64,000 bases of DNA from Amblyornis subalaris (GCA_018881555.1 JACAXG010000034.1:3296615-3360614); one strand, 5' to 3'; shown: positions 1-14,208, numbered from the stretch's first letter. Notes: generated by a model from the sequence alone, not told the origin. Translations and numbers: made by a program.

Positions 1-3000
1 TCCAGGTGCCGTTTAGCAAGGCCAAGGCTTAACAAGCATTTCTGACAGGATAGTATGGCCCAAGGAGCGGGGGAGGATGCACCACCACAGAAGGCAGCCT
101 TGAAGATACACTCCAAGGTGTTTGTGCCTACATTCTCTGAAATGATAACCACCAATAGCTGTCACCACTCTGAAATCCTCTGTATAAGTCATCAGAAGAT
201 ATCCTCTCCAATGACGGTGGAGAATATACAAATTAACCAGCAATAACAATCATAATCCATTGAAGGGAAAGAGGATCGCCACAAGGACAATTGGTTTCTG
301 TGTAGTTCTCAGCCATTTCTAGCCTGTGGTTACTCACTGTGGGTGAGCAGGGTGGCTGCTGCTGCTCTTTGAGGTTCTCTGCTGCTAGAAAATGGACCAA
401 TGTCCGGACAAATGCACAGGAAGAGCAGGGACAAAACAGTGTATTTTGCATTATGCATTTAAAACATAAAAACACAACAAAGCAAAAGTAGCAATTTTAG
501 AGCTCTCATAAAGTATAAGAAGTCAGAAATTAGTTACATCCCTCATTAGCTTTTGCCTACTTGACAAAGATTCCACTGGCCTTACCTCTTACTTTTATAA
601 GGAAGAGCTCTGTTGAAGAAAAGGATTTGGCTTGTGGTCTATAATCACCTTACTATGATTAAACTGCATAAAATCTGGTATTATCTAGAGGTTTATCAAC
701 TGGAATTTAATTTAACTGCAAACTCTGCCTTTAAAAGATACTGAAATTACTAATGTTTATAACAGCCACCATCAATCTGCAGTAGTGACAGAACTTAAGA
801 CAACCTGCTTCTGGGGCTGTAACCCCAAAGAAGCCATAGAAATGGAAAACTGAGAGCTGCTTCCTGGTATCTAGGGCTTAGGGCTTTTTGCCAGGGCAAC
901 AAGTGCTTGTGAACAAAACACTCAGAAGAGAGACCCCATCGATCACTCAACTTGTGTTACCAAAATTCTGTAGAGATGACTGTTTCCACCACTGCTCAGG
1001 TTTCAGTTCGCGGTTATTCTAAATCTGGTCCTGTATTTGCAGTTAAGTGATACTCAGAACAGACCATGTTATTCCAATCTTCATACAGACAGCACTTTTT
1101 TCCACCTGTCAGCTTGTACTTTCCCCACCTCCCTGCAGCAGGACTCTTAATCTCTCTCCTCCCCTGCTTCAACACTGTGTGTAACAGGANGAAATAAGAA
1201 AAGCAGAAGGATTTCAATTTATTTATGGTGAAAAAAAATTAATAATTAAAAGTTGTTTTATTTTCTAGTATTNGTCTGAACTAATATTTAGCTTCCATTG
1301 CTAATATGGAGCTATGGTATTATATAGTTTGTTTTCATATTTTTACATAGCAATTCGGTGATGTTGAAAAGTGTATATCTCTAGAAGACCTGTTCAGGAG
1401 TTGTGAATGTACAGATCAGACTTCCTGTGTTGTTTTTTGATATCCTGTGACATTTTCTTCACTGAACTCATGGTTTAAACAAACGGTCAGGCAAGCACAG
1501 CCCCGGAGCGAGCAGAAAGGCCTGGCTGAGCAGCCCAGCCCCCAGCCCCGTGGTGGCTGCTCAGGGCACCAGTGACAGAGCTGGACTGGCTGCTCCAGGC
1601 AACACCAGTCTCCACGCAGGGCTCAGCTCACACACAAACCTCAGGCCAGTTCTGTTTTCCAAGTCATTACCTGGATAACATTTTCTCTATTTATGCTATA
1701 CTGTGCGGCAGGAAACTCCCCCCCCCCCCCATCATACCTAAAATTCAGATCTCTTTCCAGCCGGCAAAGTGGAACTCATTATTAGCTGGCTTCAGTTTTC
1801 AGTCTCTGTGCAAACTGTGCTGTACTTATGATGACGGTATTAAGCTGAAATAAAGGCCAAGCTGAAAACAGCTTATCTGCTGCCTGATCACAGAAGAAAT
1901 TGGCAAGTGGTTGGGCTCATACTTCCTCAATTTTTTTTGAATTCCAGGTTACAATGGGGGCTGTCATTGGCTCATCTAAACTCACTGCTATATAAGCAGT
2001 TTTTTACTCCTCTTTTTCGTCTGCTTGTTAGATCTGCAAAAGTAAGACCATGTACACAAGGTCACTGCTTTCAAATTTAAATTTCACAAGTTGTGCGTGT
2101 CAATAAGTAGTGATACAGTAATGCAGTAGTTACTGAAATCTTACCCTAAAGTACATGAAACTTTTTTCCTCATCACAGCATTATCGGATAGGACTTTGCT
2201 AATAGAAAGTGTATTAGCATTTATTTTAAAATAATTTTTAGCTTCACAGAAATATATCAAAGCTAAAAGCAAACATACCCTGAAAAGTTAAACATTAAAA
2301 GGCAAGATTTGCTTTCCTGTAGTTTTATAATCATTTAAAAGCTGACAATTCATTTTCCGGTGTATGTACTTATGAATGGGTCTCTTGGGGATGACAATGG
2401 AAAAACTTTCAATTAAAAATTAGTCTAGTTTTTCAGATTTCCATGTCTAGGTAGTCTCTCTAAAAATAACTCCCCAAAGATTTAATTAGCTTTACCTTAC
2501 TCCAAAAGGCAACCTCTAGACTTCTCAGGGCATACAGTGAATGTGGGGAAATGAGGTAAAAAAATATGCATGTCCTTCCTTCAAGTACAGCACTTTTAGT
2601 GGTCCTACAAGAATAATGTATCAGCATTGTTAGGTCAAGAACTCATTGCTTTAAATACATAAACAAAAAGAATTTGTGTTCCTACTTTTTNATGTATTTC
2701 AGAATTCAACAGTAAAAGGGACAAATTCACCAAAAAAAAGGTATTTCACTAAGATCTTAATAAAACTTCATTGTTCTAAATGTAATGAGTAAAGACAAAA
2801 TAGTGTACATATTTTCAAATATTAAAAACAATTCTGAAACTTGATTCTGCAAGTTGATTTTGCATTTGGAAAGACTGTAATCGGAATTTAATCTACTGCT
2901 GTTATTTTCCTGTCTAACAATAGTTACCTTCAGATGNATTCCATCGTATTCTCTATAATCATAATTTTTACTACAGCCCAGTGAAAATAGGTTTTCATTT

Positions 3001-4556
3001 CTTTTGGAATAAATCCTGTTTTAGATTTTGTTTGTCAAACCTGTAGCATTCTCACATGCCAAGTCATACTCCGTCTTCTGCTTGATCTTGTTTCATAAGA
3101 AACTTGATAGCANTAGGGTCATAATAACAAGGATATGAAAATTGTTAAAGGAGTCAAGCAGTTCAGCTTCCTCTAAGTTCCAGTCAGTGTCATAAAAACA
3201 CTTTGTGCAGGAGTATCCAAAGCATTCTTCTTTATTTACAGTGCTGATGATCATAATTTCTTAGAAGGTGGAAAAGTTAGAGTTCCACATATAAGGTCAT
3301 TCACCTAACTCAGCAAACCAAATAGCTGCTGTGGCGTTAGTGTTTGCCATGTGGTGAGTAAGCGCACCAAGTCTTTGCCTGTTGAATAGCTCGGTTTGCA
3401 GCTCTTTGTTTCACTGACCATAAACCACAGGGTTAAAACATAGTGCAAATAACAAAATAAGAAGAGCTGTAAAATAGTGTTTTCACAGTGTCTTCCAACA
3501 GCTGTTATCAAAAGTAGCAGAAGGTGCAAACTCACTTGCAGTCCATGAATAATTATAATTTTTCTGGCCTTTTAGCTATTTAAATGGCCATCATGTTTTT
3601 CTTCTCTGCAGAAGAGGCAGTGGCTAATTATAATGATGGTTATAAGATGGTTATACAATTAAAACAATTCCAGCTGTTCTGACAAAAGTAGCTCCAGGCA
3701 GAGTTGGCCACAAGGTTCTGTTTTGAGTATATCTTAAGGTGTTTCTTTTATGCCTTCTGTAAGTAATAGGCAAATAGCTTTAAGCTTTGTTATAATCCAA
3801 GCACAGATGATGACTTGGTGTTTCACTGAGCACACCAGTGGCAAATATTGCAAAGACCAGCGTATGCAGCAAGATACTGATGAAGTGCTAGCAAAGTTCT
3901 GCCACTCGCTCCTTGTACTCCAGATATTATCCATAGTATAAATTGTGGAGTTCTCACATCATGTACTTCTACTGTTTAACAGATAGCACCAAGGTCACAG
4001 AAGAGAGAACAACAGAGGGGGTGATGGCACAGGAGAAAATACTGAACTTCCTTCTTCATTTGAAAGCATTCTCAAACTATCTCTGGTATTAGCAACCTAA
4101 GTGAAGTAATAACAAAGAAATCATCTGTGTAAAGGAATGGTTTTTACTACATTTTCCGTATGCAGCGATACTGAGCATTTTCCTTCTGATGAATTACTAA
4201 ACATGTTCATGATCTTTAAAGGCAGCTCCCAGGTCCTATAAAAAAGAGCAAAACTCAAAGGTATTATAATTTGTACAGTGAGCTTGATGCTATTTCTTCC
4301 CACAGCCATAAGCATTGTTAGCAGCTATTCACAATAAGACAGCCTTGTCTGTACACAAATAGCTGATTTTAATGTAACCTTTACATGTGATATATTGATT
4401 TTCCTGGTTGAAAGAACATTGTACTGGAACCTCTAAAACGTGTCCTTAACTTTCTCCTTTTGATGGCCATTTAGTGGACAGGTGAATATAGAGAGTACGG
4501 AAATGAAAAGTATCCTTATAATAAGGATTGTTGGAGAACCATTTTGGATAGGTAGA
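1..4556. other. Intergenic DNA, no gene recognised
   Basis: This stretch is AT-rich with short chance open frames only. None shows a recognisable domain or convincing flanking splice sites. A short run of C occurs near 1,720. The only pattern worth noting is the promoter-like arrangement near 1,966-2,041, listed separately. Confidence 0.6.
1966..2041 (+). promoter_or_regulatory. Possible TATA/CCAAT core promoter with a short first exon
   Basis: An inverted CCAAT box (ATTGG, 1,966-1,970) lies about 20 bp before TATATAAG (1,989-1,996). A transcription start would fall near 2,022, and a splice-donor-like GTAAGA begins at 2,042. I found no downstream exon that would join to it. The combination may be chance in AT-rich DNA. 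Confidence 0.2.
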
Positions 4557-5637
4557 TTGATTCACTGAATCACAGAATGGATGAGGTTGGAAGGGACCAC
4601 AGCAAGTCATCTGGTCCAACCTCCCTGCTCAAGCAGGGTCATCATAAAGCACATTGCACAGGATTGCATCCAGAAGGTTCTGGAATATCTCCAGTGAGGG
4701 AGACTCCACACTCTGCCTGGACAATCTGTTCCGCGACATGATCACCCGCACAGTAAAGTTCTTCCTCCTAGTCACGTGAAACTTCCTGTGCCTCGGTTCC
4801 TGCCGTTGCCTCTTGTCCTATTGCTTCACACCACCGAGCAGAGCCTGGTCCATCCTCTGACCCGTCCCTTCAGATACTTGTGTACATTGGTGAGGTCCCT
4901 TCTCAGTCATCTCCTTTTGAGGCTGAACAGGCCCAACTCCCTCAGCCTTTCCTTGCAAGAGAGATGCTCCAGTCCCTTAATAATCTTTTCAGCCTCCACT
5001 GGACCCACTCCAGGCGCTCCATTGTCTCTCTTGTCCTTAGAAGCCCAGAACTGGACACAGCACTCCAGATTTGCCTCACCAAGGCTGAGTAGAAGAGTAG
5101 GATCACTTCCCTCAACCTGCTGGCAAGGCTCTACCTAATGCACCCCAGGATCTCATTGTCCTTCTTGGCCTCAAAGGCTCACTGCTGGCTCATGGACAGC
5201 CTGTTGTCCCCCAGGTCGTTCTCTGCAGAGCTGCCTCCCAGCAGGTCAGCCTCCACCTGTCCCAGTGCCTGGGGTTATTCTTCCCCAGGTGCAGGATGCT
5301 GCATTTGTCCTTGCTGGACTTCAGGTGATCCTTCTCTGCCTATCCCTCCATCTCCAACCTGTCAAGGTGCTTCTGAAAGGCTGCACAGCGCTCTGGAGTA
5401 TCAGCCACTCCTCCCAGCTTCGTGCCTTCAGGGAACTTGCTGCGGAGCCATCTATTCCCTCATCCAAGTCATTGCTGAATAAGTTAAACAATACTGTGAA
5501 TAAGTTCAACAATACTGGGCCCTGTATTGAACCTTGGGGGACACCACTAGTGACAGGCCTCGAACTAGACTCTGTGCCACTGATTATAACTCTCTGAGAT
5601 CTGCCATTTAACCAGTTCCCAATTAATTTGATACTAT
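4557..5637 (-). mobile_element. CR1 LINE fragment, 3' part, minus orientation
   Basis: The left edge reads as the reverse complement of the avian CR1 3' end: GAATCACAGAATGG, followed by the 'ggttggaagggacc' and 'tctggtccaacc' blocks. About 1.1 kb of the CR1 3' region follows, out to about 5,637. The element is 5'-truncated, as most CR1 copies are, and has no intact reverse transcriptase frame. The plus-strand open frames of 70-120 codons inside it are antisense by-products. The right boundary is approximate. Confidence 0.9.
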
Positions 5638-7329
5638 TTCATAGGGCAAAGTAAGAACAAACAAATAAAAATAAGCTGCTCACTGAGCCTTCTTGATGGT
5701 CCCTCAACTGGCCAGATGGGTAGTGCAGGGAAAAAAACTAGCAGTACAATAATTCTAATGGCTAAAATATATCAGCCTCCAAAACCATGACTCTAGAAGC
5801 TTTCACAAGTACTACATTTACTAGAAAAATAAGGTACATTCTTGATCATATCTGTCTAGCACTTAGTATGACAATCTGTGCTGAATGTTTGCTTTCAAAT
5901 ATCCAAACAGGTGTCAGTTCTGAACAGTATTTGACATAAAATTTTAGTCAGCAGGATGTGATTTTTCATTTAAAGACAAATTGACTTGTGCCAATTGTCA
6001 CTAGCAACTTAAAAAAATCCCAAATATAAAAATATATGTAAGTATAACTTTTGTGTGCACAAAATCTTTGAAACTATTCTAAGCATCAATTCTCCACTGA
6101 AGTTTAGGTGTCTCAGAAACTTGTATTTCTGATATTTCAGTGCCTCCCCAACACCTGATATTTCCTTAATTTTATATAAGTGCAGAATCTTTTAAATGTA
6201 GTCTTAAAAACTGGGGTTTAATTTTTTCTTTATTTTGTATGTGATTTTCAGGCATCTTTAGATGCTCCCTGACACATTACTGAGAAGACTGAATTTAATA
6301 CTTGAGAACAGAGACAAGCACTCAAAAAAAAATATTTCAGAGGCGATGAGGATGCTGTAGGTGATCTAAGGAGTCTCAGCTTTTTCTGTGTGACCATCAA
6401 TTAAGAAAGTACTTATGTACACAAATCCTACAGTTTAAATATTTCCAAAGCAGTTGGGTAGTTTCAGAGCATAAGTCCTGTTTTCAAGAGTCGTATAACA
6501 ACTCTGATGGAAGCTTTCACTTTGCTCATGGCTAGCTGTCACTCAGCTGTTAGCCATAGGCTTCCTACTGACAAGCAGGTTCCCAGGCTGCTTTGGGGAG
6601 CGTGGTGGCCTCATTTTTATTACAACTAAGACCAGCCTGTGCTTGGCTGTTAGGTAACAACAAGCCAGAACACAGGTACTACGTATAGTTTCTGGTTTGA
6701 CAAAACTGTATAGTAGATTTTCCATAATTTACCTACAGTTATCTTCTTCCAGAATACTTCTGAATACACACAGCATATGTATGGGGCAGAGTCAGCCTCT
6801 CTTACTGACTCTGCATGGTTCAAGAAAGTGACATACAGTCTCCATAGATTCGTGTGACCTTTGGGCACATGGAGAAGAGAGAAGCATTTAAAATGATTAC
6901 ACATGCTGCAAAAATCTGTGGAAAAACACAGAGTATAGGAAATTTATTTTGATGAATGTGTAAGGGATAGACATTGCATGTGTACTAGCTTTTCACAAAA
7001 CAAGAAATATTAATATTTTTCTTTTGTTTAAACAAAAGGGGCCAGTGACTGCAGCTTCCCTCCAAGGNGCTGAGTCACCACTTCCTGTCAACCTGTTAAC
7101 ATTAACACATCACTTCAAAGTTACAGCTCCAAAGTTTCAAACTACTCCACACAGGCCAGCTCTTGTTTTTACTGTGCAGTTATACAGCTTCAGTACAGCA
7201 GTGTCAATACTGGTGTCTGGAGCTATTTTTAAATGCACTGCATTGTCACGAATCAGCCTTCTGGTCTCCTACTATAATCTATTTACTGTTTAGCAAATGG
7301 TGCATTTAGCTACTTCAGACATATATACC

Positions 7330-7353
7330 TATATATATATATATATATATATG
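7330..7353. repeat. (TA)n microsatellite
   Basis: About twelve uninterrupted TA units are followed by TGTATGTAC. A run of this kind is likely to vary in length between individuals. Confidence 0.9.
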
Positions 7354-10135
7354 TATGTACACAGTAGGCCCTCAATCTTCCATTTATTGTGCAGAATGAT
7401 GAACTCATTGAAAGGATGCATTAAATAAGCAGAAAACTGCTGTTGTTTTTGTTAGAATTCTCAAATAGACATAGTAGAATTAAACCACCGAGTGCTGTTG
7501 TTGTCAGGGGCCCTAGAAAGTCAACTTTATATCTGCATAAATAAGGAAAGCTTTGCTTAGTCATTCAACTATCACTTGGTCATTTCCTATGTATGGGCAA
7601 AAGGTAACAGTGGTTAAAGGGTCTTCTCTGCAGTTTAGATCTGTATGCTGATTTAGACCAGACTGCAGGCACATGGTAAAATTTCAATTTATGAATTTTT
7701 ACAGTTCTTGTAATAGAATCATGAGGCCTGTTCACACAAGTCTTTACCCACAACACATGGAAGTCTTCATCTTGCAGATTTTCCAATATTATAAAATCTT
7801 AAAGAATGTTAAATGAAGTCTCTTTGTCCATCAGCAATGTTTATACATGAAGTTAAAACTTCATTTTAAAAGCATCACAGACTTCATTTGGACTTTTTAA
7901 TTAGACTATCTATAAAAGTAAAACTCTTTCCTTTGGGGATTTACCCAAAATAATAAACCCACTATATATGTTAGTTGTATTATTTCAGGCACTGCTAATG
8001 CACATTACACTGATATTATACTGATAAATAAATTAGGAAAGGTTTAAAGGAAATTAAAATCCAATTACCACTCTAACCTGTCTTACACTATCTTCTATCA
8101 TTGCTATATCATTGACTTTTGAAACTCCATACTAGTTTTGACTAAACACATTTGGAAATATTTAATAATCTGAAGGCAGTGTTTAGTCACTGTGGAAACA
8201 AAAAGATTTTTAATACCTATATATTTAGCAGCTGAAGTGGTCTGGTAATGCAAATTAAAAAGAATACACACCCAGCAGAAGCAAACTTCCCCCTCTCAAG
8301 AGAGGCACTCCAACCTGGCGTTCAGCACCTTGTATTCACCAAGTGCTTAGCCTGTGTCCTGAAGCGTCGCTATCTAAGGAGCAGACAGGGCTGCTGCTGT
8401 GTGACATGAGAAGGAGCTCTCCTTGCAGCAGTGGTGGTGGCTGTGGCAGTACTGACTCTACACTGTCTGCTGACTGTACCTAAAACCCGGCAGCTCTAGG
8501 GTGTCACACACTTCAACCACTTTGTGGTCCAGAAGAATAAGGGTCTTCTTATTCCAACAGCCCCATCAAATCCGACAGCCTCATATGGATGTCTTAGGTA
8601 ACTCAGGGTCTTTTAAAAGGCACTGGAAGCCTCTATTAAGGAAACTGAATTTCATCCCAAATAACATCGTATGAGCAGCTCTGATTCTTGCCTGCTTCTA
8701 ATTGTAATCCTGATATGAGAGAGAATTCAAACAGAGAAAAATGTGGATTACAATGTGAGATGCTAGGAAGGCATCTCACAGTAACAGGTCAGATTGATGT
8801 TCAGATAAGGTATTTCTGAACTGTCCATAATATGACAAAGCTGACTGAATCTAATTCTATTCTGAAAAACTATCCACATGATGACCAAAAATTATGTATG
8901 ATTCTAGCTGAAATAATACTCTCTTCCACTGAAGCTAAAGGATACTGCTGGTTTCAATTGGACAGGACTGGTTTAAGATGGAAGTGTGGGAATTGGTGCT
9001 GAATGCTTTCTAGTCAGTGTTGCAGTTTTATTCAGACTCACGAGAAAGAATGTTGTTAGTCTTAGGTAAAATTTTAAGAAGATGGGACATATTCAAAAAT
9101 TTTTTGGTTTTGTGCCAATAATCTATTTCCAAATTTAAGAAATATCACTTGGAGAAGTTTCACAATATGAAAAGGGTATAGGAACATGGTGAACTTAAAG
9201 GACAAGAATGATGAACTAAAAATAATTCAGAACTAGGAAAATTTTATAAGCTTGAACCTGCTGAGGCAATATTTAAAGACATATATGACTCAAATCTTAC
9301 AGTGCAGACTCACCGAAGAATATCAAGAGTAATTTTCAAATATATCTTGCAGAGTTGAAATATAAAAGTATATTTTCCAGGAAGAGTTTTTCTTACTACT
9401 GAGAAGAATAATCTGGTGTATCTCCATTCTTTTGATGTTTAGACTACTGGGTATAGTTTTATTCTTTGAGTGTAACACAAGCTATAGTCTTAAATTCATC
9501 CCTTTACTGACAAGAGTTTCATGTAGGACATATCTTTTGTTTGGAAAACACAAATTTTAAAACCAGGTATAACATCCATTTCAACAGTACAGTCATGCCT
9601 ATCAATGCCTGATAATTAAAGGAATATGATGTAACTTGACTGTATATTCAAAAAAAGTGAACTTACCTTGTATTTTGTCTCTGTTCAAATTGGAGTACTT
9701 CTTGCATCTGTTTCCTTCTCTGTGTTGCTAAAATATTGCTCATTGTAAAAGAAGAAGCAAGAGAAATTAAAGAGAAGCTAAAATAGAGAAGTTACTTGAA
9801 AACAAAAATGTCTAGGATGTCATTACATATTTAGAATGTGAGTCCTTCCAGAGGCACTTACAGGTTTTTATGCCATCATAGACTAGAAACAGTAATAGCA
9901 AGAGATACAAATATTGTAATAAATACAATAACCTCACAGCTATCATAGATTGACTGTGGCCTAAAATTTTGTAGAAGCAGAAAAAGTAACAAAACTCAGA
10001 TCCCCTTACTTAGAATGTAATTCTCCTAATTAATTAGTTGTGGTAAAGAGAATAACTGTTAGTACCCTAAGACATATGGTATGCAATTTATCTGCTCTGA
10101 GTCACAGAAAAGGGAACATTTACAGTCATTGCCTT

Positions 10136-10158
10136 TTGTTGTTGTTGTTGCTGTTGTT
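10136..10158. repeat. (TTG)n trinucleotide run
   Basis: A short imperfect TTG/GTT tract with one interrupting CTG unit. It lies in intergenic DNA. Confidence 0.75.
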
Positions 10159-11638
10159 ATTTGGGGATGATATTTTATCACTCTGTCAATATTCTTTGGC
10201 TTCTCAATATGTTTTCTAGCATTCCTCTCTGAAAACCTTACAAAAACCCTTCTTCCAGCCAGGTAGAATAGGAAAAGAGCTTTTCATATTTTTCTTATGG
10301 CATGAATTATATAAACTATTTAATTGCATGTAGTTCACCTGTCGCTTCAGCCAATATAAACAGCTCAAAGGCAAGACTTCAAAGCTGTTTCAAAATTTTT
10401 TAAGAAATTCCACATTAATAATGGCATATTAGAAGCAATATGACAAGAAATAGGGAATAGCATAGCCCATGGGAAATAGATTAATTCTTACAAGGTCAGT
10501 ACTCAGTAAGGTAAGTATAGATAAGCAAGATGAAGGGTGTGATTGAGCAAACATACCTCCTTCTACATCAGCACTACCCATTCTCACTGCTTATTACTCA
10601 ATTCTCCATCTGAGATTGAATCATTGCTGTTTTTATGGAGCCCTATGGCCTTCCAGGCCAGGGAGGGTCAAAAGAGCATCATCTAAGTGCTGTAGAAATA
10701 AATAGANATAAATAAGAATGTAAGTGAAAAACTAACTCACCTTTAATGAAAATCATTCCTGGGACTCTCTTCATCCCTTTCAAGAATCTCAAATGTACAT
10801 AGTGAATTTTAACCGTGGAAATAAAACTTAAGTGGCCTGGAAAATGTGGGTGAAACAACCACAAAACCTCCATATTTTTCATGCAAATTTTGGTCCCAAG
10901 CCTTAGAATGACATCAACTTTTCCCCGAAAGTAGCTGTCAGTGACAGTCCTAAAAAGTTAGCTGCAAGCTGGTATCCTGGGTAAAAAACCAGCAGCACCC
11001 AGGGGTATCTGCAGCAGTACATTTTGTGTAATGACAGAGGCACTGGGGAAAACACGTCTCCCATCTTCTCTGACTTGCCCTGGAAAGCTCCTCCTTTGCT
11101 CTACCACCAGAGATCAGCAGGCAGAATTTCCTCTGACTGGTTCTCCATGCTGAGTGTACCCTGTGGCTGTGTCCATGCACAAGTACCTGCTGAATCTGAC
11201 TTACATTGCTACAGCCCGCTGCATTTTGTTGATGCTTCTCAGACAGGGCTTGTGACTTGAAAGGGCTGCAACATGCTGTTAGCAAGACCGCAGTGGGCTT
11301 GCTGGCTTTGGGCATTTTTTTTGGATATAATTGTATGGAATTGGGGTAATAAAATTATTCTGGTCAATGGAACAGATAGAACACATCTGAGAAGCTGTAT
11401 TATTGCTGTTTCTGAGGAAAAAAAAACCAGTAGGCAATGTGCTGCTTATCACCAGCAGAGAGGACGGGGGCCCTGCATCTCTCGGGTCCAACTGAAGATT
11501 CTCGGGATACCATTAATACAAGCTGGGCTCTCTGGGTGACAGTGAGCAAAGACTGCAAAACTGGTAAGGAGAACCGCAACAATACACAGCCATCTTTCAG
11601 CTAACGTCCTACAAACAGCAACTTCCAAGAGCAAATCA

Positions 11639-12381
11639 GTTAGATGGGTCTGTGCTGAGGCAGTGAGCAGGGCTTTTCACAGCATAGCACATTTGGGGTG
11701 TGCTGTAATTGGGGTTTGGTAGGTGTGCGGCAAATTCAGGAAGTGCAATTTGCACCTCCTTGTGCCAGCAACTGAATGAGTCAGATCCTTAAAGCTTCAA
11801 TTTTAGCTTTGCTTCTGCCTCCTCATTGTTCTGACTAATACAATGATTTCATACCCAGCTAAGTATGGTAAGAGCCAGCTGCATGGCCTCTAGGTTAGAG
11901 CACAGCCCAGCTCATGCTGGCGTCAAAGCTAAAAGACTCCCACAGATTTCAGGGGAGCAGCTGCAGGCCACTCCAGCTAACTGTAAGCAAAGTGATTACC
12001 TGCACTATGAAGCACAAAAATCAAGATACAGATAACAATACAACACACTGCACTGCTATCAGAGCATCAGAAGTCATGAGCATCTCAATTTTTAAGTGTC
12101 AAATCTGAAGCATCTTAAAGAGGCCAGAAGTTCAGAAAGAACAAAGCAGATGGACATAAGACTTCTAAAATATTAAAAAACCTAGTAACCTCCCAAAAGA
12201 AGAGACTTAAAATAGGCAGCAACTTTACATGCAAATCTAGCTCTCTAAACATAAGAAAAAAAAAAAAACAGAAAAATGCTCTGTATGGTTTCGGTCCCAG
12301 ATGTGCCCCAATTACAGCACACCCCAAATGCATCAAGCTATGAAAAGTCCTGCTCACTGCCTCAGCACATACTCATCTAAC
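11639..12381. repeat. 76-bp imperfect inverted repeat pair
   Basis: The arm at 11,639-11,714 and the reverse complement of 12,306-12,381 align over 76 bp without gaps and with about nine mismatches. Both contain GTGCTGAGGCAGTGAGCAGG and end in TGTGCTGTAATTGGGG. The arms are separated by about 590 bp that contain an A-rich run near 12,255. There is no visible target-site duplication outside the arms and no transposase frame inside. It could be a non-autonomous DNA transposon, two oppositely inserted copies of one repeat, or an inverted duplication. Confidence 0.75.
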
Positions 12382-13829
12382 ATTGCAGTATCAGTGTCAT
12401 ACGTGTTCACTTGGTATGACCTTAGTCCTGGGTAATGGGCACTCCTGAAACCGGTGTCTTTCATGAGACTCTCTATATACCCACTGGCAATATTCATAGT
12501 CTGTGTACACATTTACAGAATACAGGCTTCTTTCCAATTTATTTCATTATTTACTATAATTAAAGTATTGCAAAAACCATTCTTTACCAATGGGTAGGAG
12601 GTTTTTGCCTTCTGTTTGTAAATGAACTTTAGTAATTTGTGAATAACACTGAGGATGAAATTAGTTAAAATTATGTAACATTTGAAAGATTTAGTAACAG
12701 TTTTCTTTCCCTGTGTTCTCCCACTGAAACCACGACTTGGCAATGGGTTTGATAACTGTTTTTCCTTCTGATCTTGTGTAAGCCAAAACCTTGGTCTGAC
12801 AAATGATATTGAGAGAGCAGTTATCTAAAACTGCCTGGAGCTCTGGCAGAATCAGGCCAAGGGCCTTGATGCTAACCCTGCAAAAGCTAACAAGGGCTTG
12901 CAGTTGGCTATTGACAGAGTAAGACTAGATTTGGTTCTGTAAAGCTGTTGTAACTATGGGAAATAAAGACCTCATCATTTAGTAGTGTTCCTAGCTAGTC
13001 CACAGCATTTTTTCTCAAAAGGCAAGGATAAGGTCAGTGGTGAGACCCAGAAGCTTCGCCACCTCTCCAGAAGAACTGCAGGGAGAAAGACCAGGGTAAT
13101 TTGACACAGAGGTCGGACTTTGAGTGTACTTGCTGTACAGTATCCTCTAGTCTCAGAATAGTGCAGCTGACAGCTAAGATCCCTCCTTTCTAACAGACGT
13201 CAGGTGTATTTCAATAAATATCAAAACCATGGATAGCTTTCTGAGCCTGATGTGAAAGCCAGAGATTCTAAGGTTTCCTGCACCCCAATTCGTAACCTCC
13301 TTAGAGGCTCCGATTATCAGCCTTACCCTCCTATCAAGCACTACCCGCTTTTTGGGTCAAAGAGTCATCAAAACGGGGTCAGAGGACGAGCTCATTATTT
13401 CCTGTCTTCTCATCAGTCTGCTCCCAGTGTGTTTCTTGGTTCCTCTGTGACGCACATGGCATTGTTTGTGGAACAATGTCATGTTTTAATGATTTGCAAA
13501 GTAATATGAATCGTGCATACTAAAGATGCTCCACAAGCATTAACAGCTGCTATTTAGTGCAGCAAAGTTTTATAGAATTCCCAGGGTATAGACTAATTAT
13601 GTGAACAATAACCTCCCACTATAGTGGCCTTATTTAAGTTGCCTTCAAAACTTCAATAAATGGCAATAGCATGAGAAAAATTAATATAGGATTTTAAATA
13701 TATTTTAATCTAGTTTGCTACATCTGAAGTAGCAATATTTTCAGATGGATCTTAGTTAAAATAAATAAAATACATATTAAAAGAACATTGTATCCTTGCC
13801 AAATAAATTTTCAGAGCCCGTGAGGTGTT
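12382..13829. other. Intergenic DNA, no gene recognised
   Basis: There is no supported coding exon or repeat. The section at about 13,500-13,790 is AT-rich and has no long open frame. Confidence 0.5.
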
Positions 13830-14063
13830 TGACCCCAGCGTGACCCGCTGGCACTGCGCTGTCACTGGCGTCATTCCCGACCCGCCTGCTTGGTGTGTCA
13901 CTTCACATCAGCACCTGGCGTACCCTGCGGAGCTGCTGCCCCTCTTCGGCACGAAACGCGGCCCAAGGTGTTCCCGGCTCCAGCTCCCACACGGCCCGGG
14001 CGCAGCCGGGACGCGGAGCCTCCCGGAGCAGCCCCGCCTGAGGGGCCCGGCCGCTGCGCCACG

Positions 14064-14077
14064 GCGCCCCCTGGCGG
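14064..14077 (-). promoter_or_regulatory. CTCF-like motif
   Basis: GCGCCCCCTGGCGG, whose reverse complement CCGCCAGGGGGCGC matches the core vertebrate CTCF consensus closely. It sits in a CpG-rich islet. The motif points to the minus strand. Confidence 0.55.
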
Positions 14078-14121
14078 GGCGGGTCCGCCACGGCGACCCC
14101 GCTGGCCCCGCGCCCTGAGGG

Positions 14122-14208
14122 AGCACCGTGCCCACACCGGGAGGGCGGGGAGCACCGTCCCCAGGGCGGGGTGGCGGGAAGCACCGTCCCCACAGCGGGA
14201 TGGAGGGG
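14122..14208. repeat. 29-bp tandem repeat, three copies
   Basis: The block AGCACCGT(G/C)C recurs at 14,122, 14,151 and 14,180, each followed by a GGGCGGG- or GCGGG-type tail. This gives a period of 29 bp inside the CpG islet. Confidence 0.8.

Larger units (their letters stand above)
5638..11638. other. Intergenic DNA, no gene recognised
   Basis: This is AT-rich sequence with only short chance open frames. A (TA)n microsatellite lies near 7,330 and a TTG-type run near 10,136. I saw no exon with good splice sites, no RNA gene and no CpG island here. Confidence 0.55.

Noticed and set aside
4776..5138. 120-codon plus-strand frame
   Set aside because: It is the antisense of a CR1 element, not a gene.
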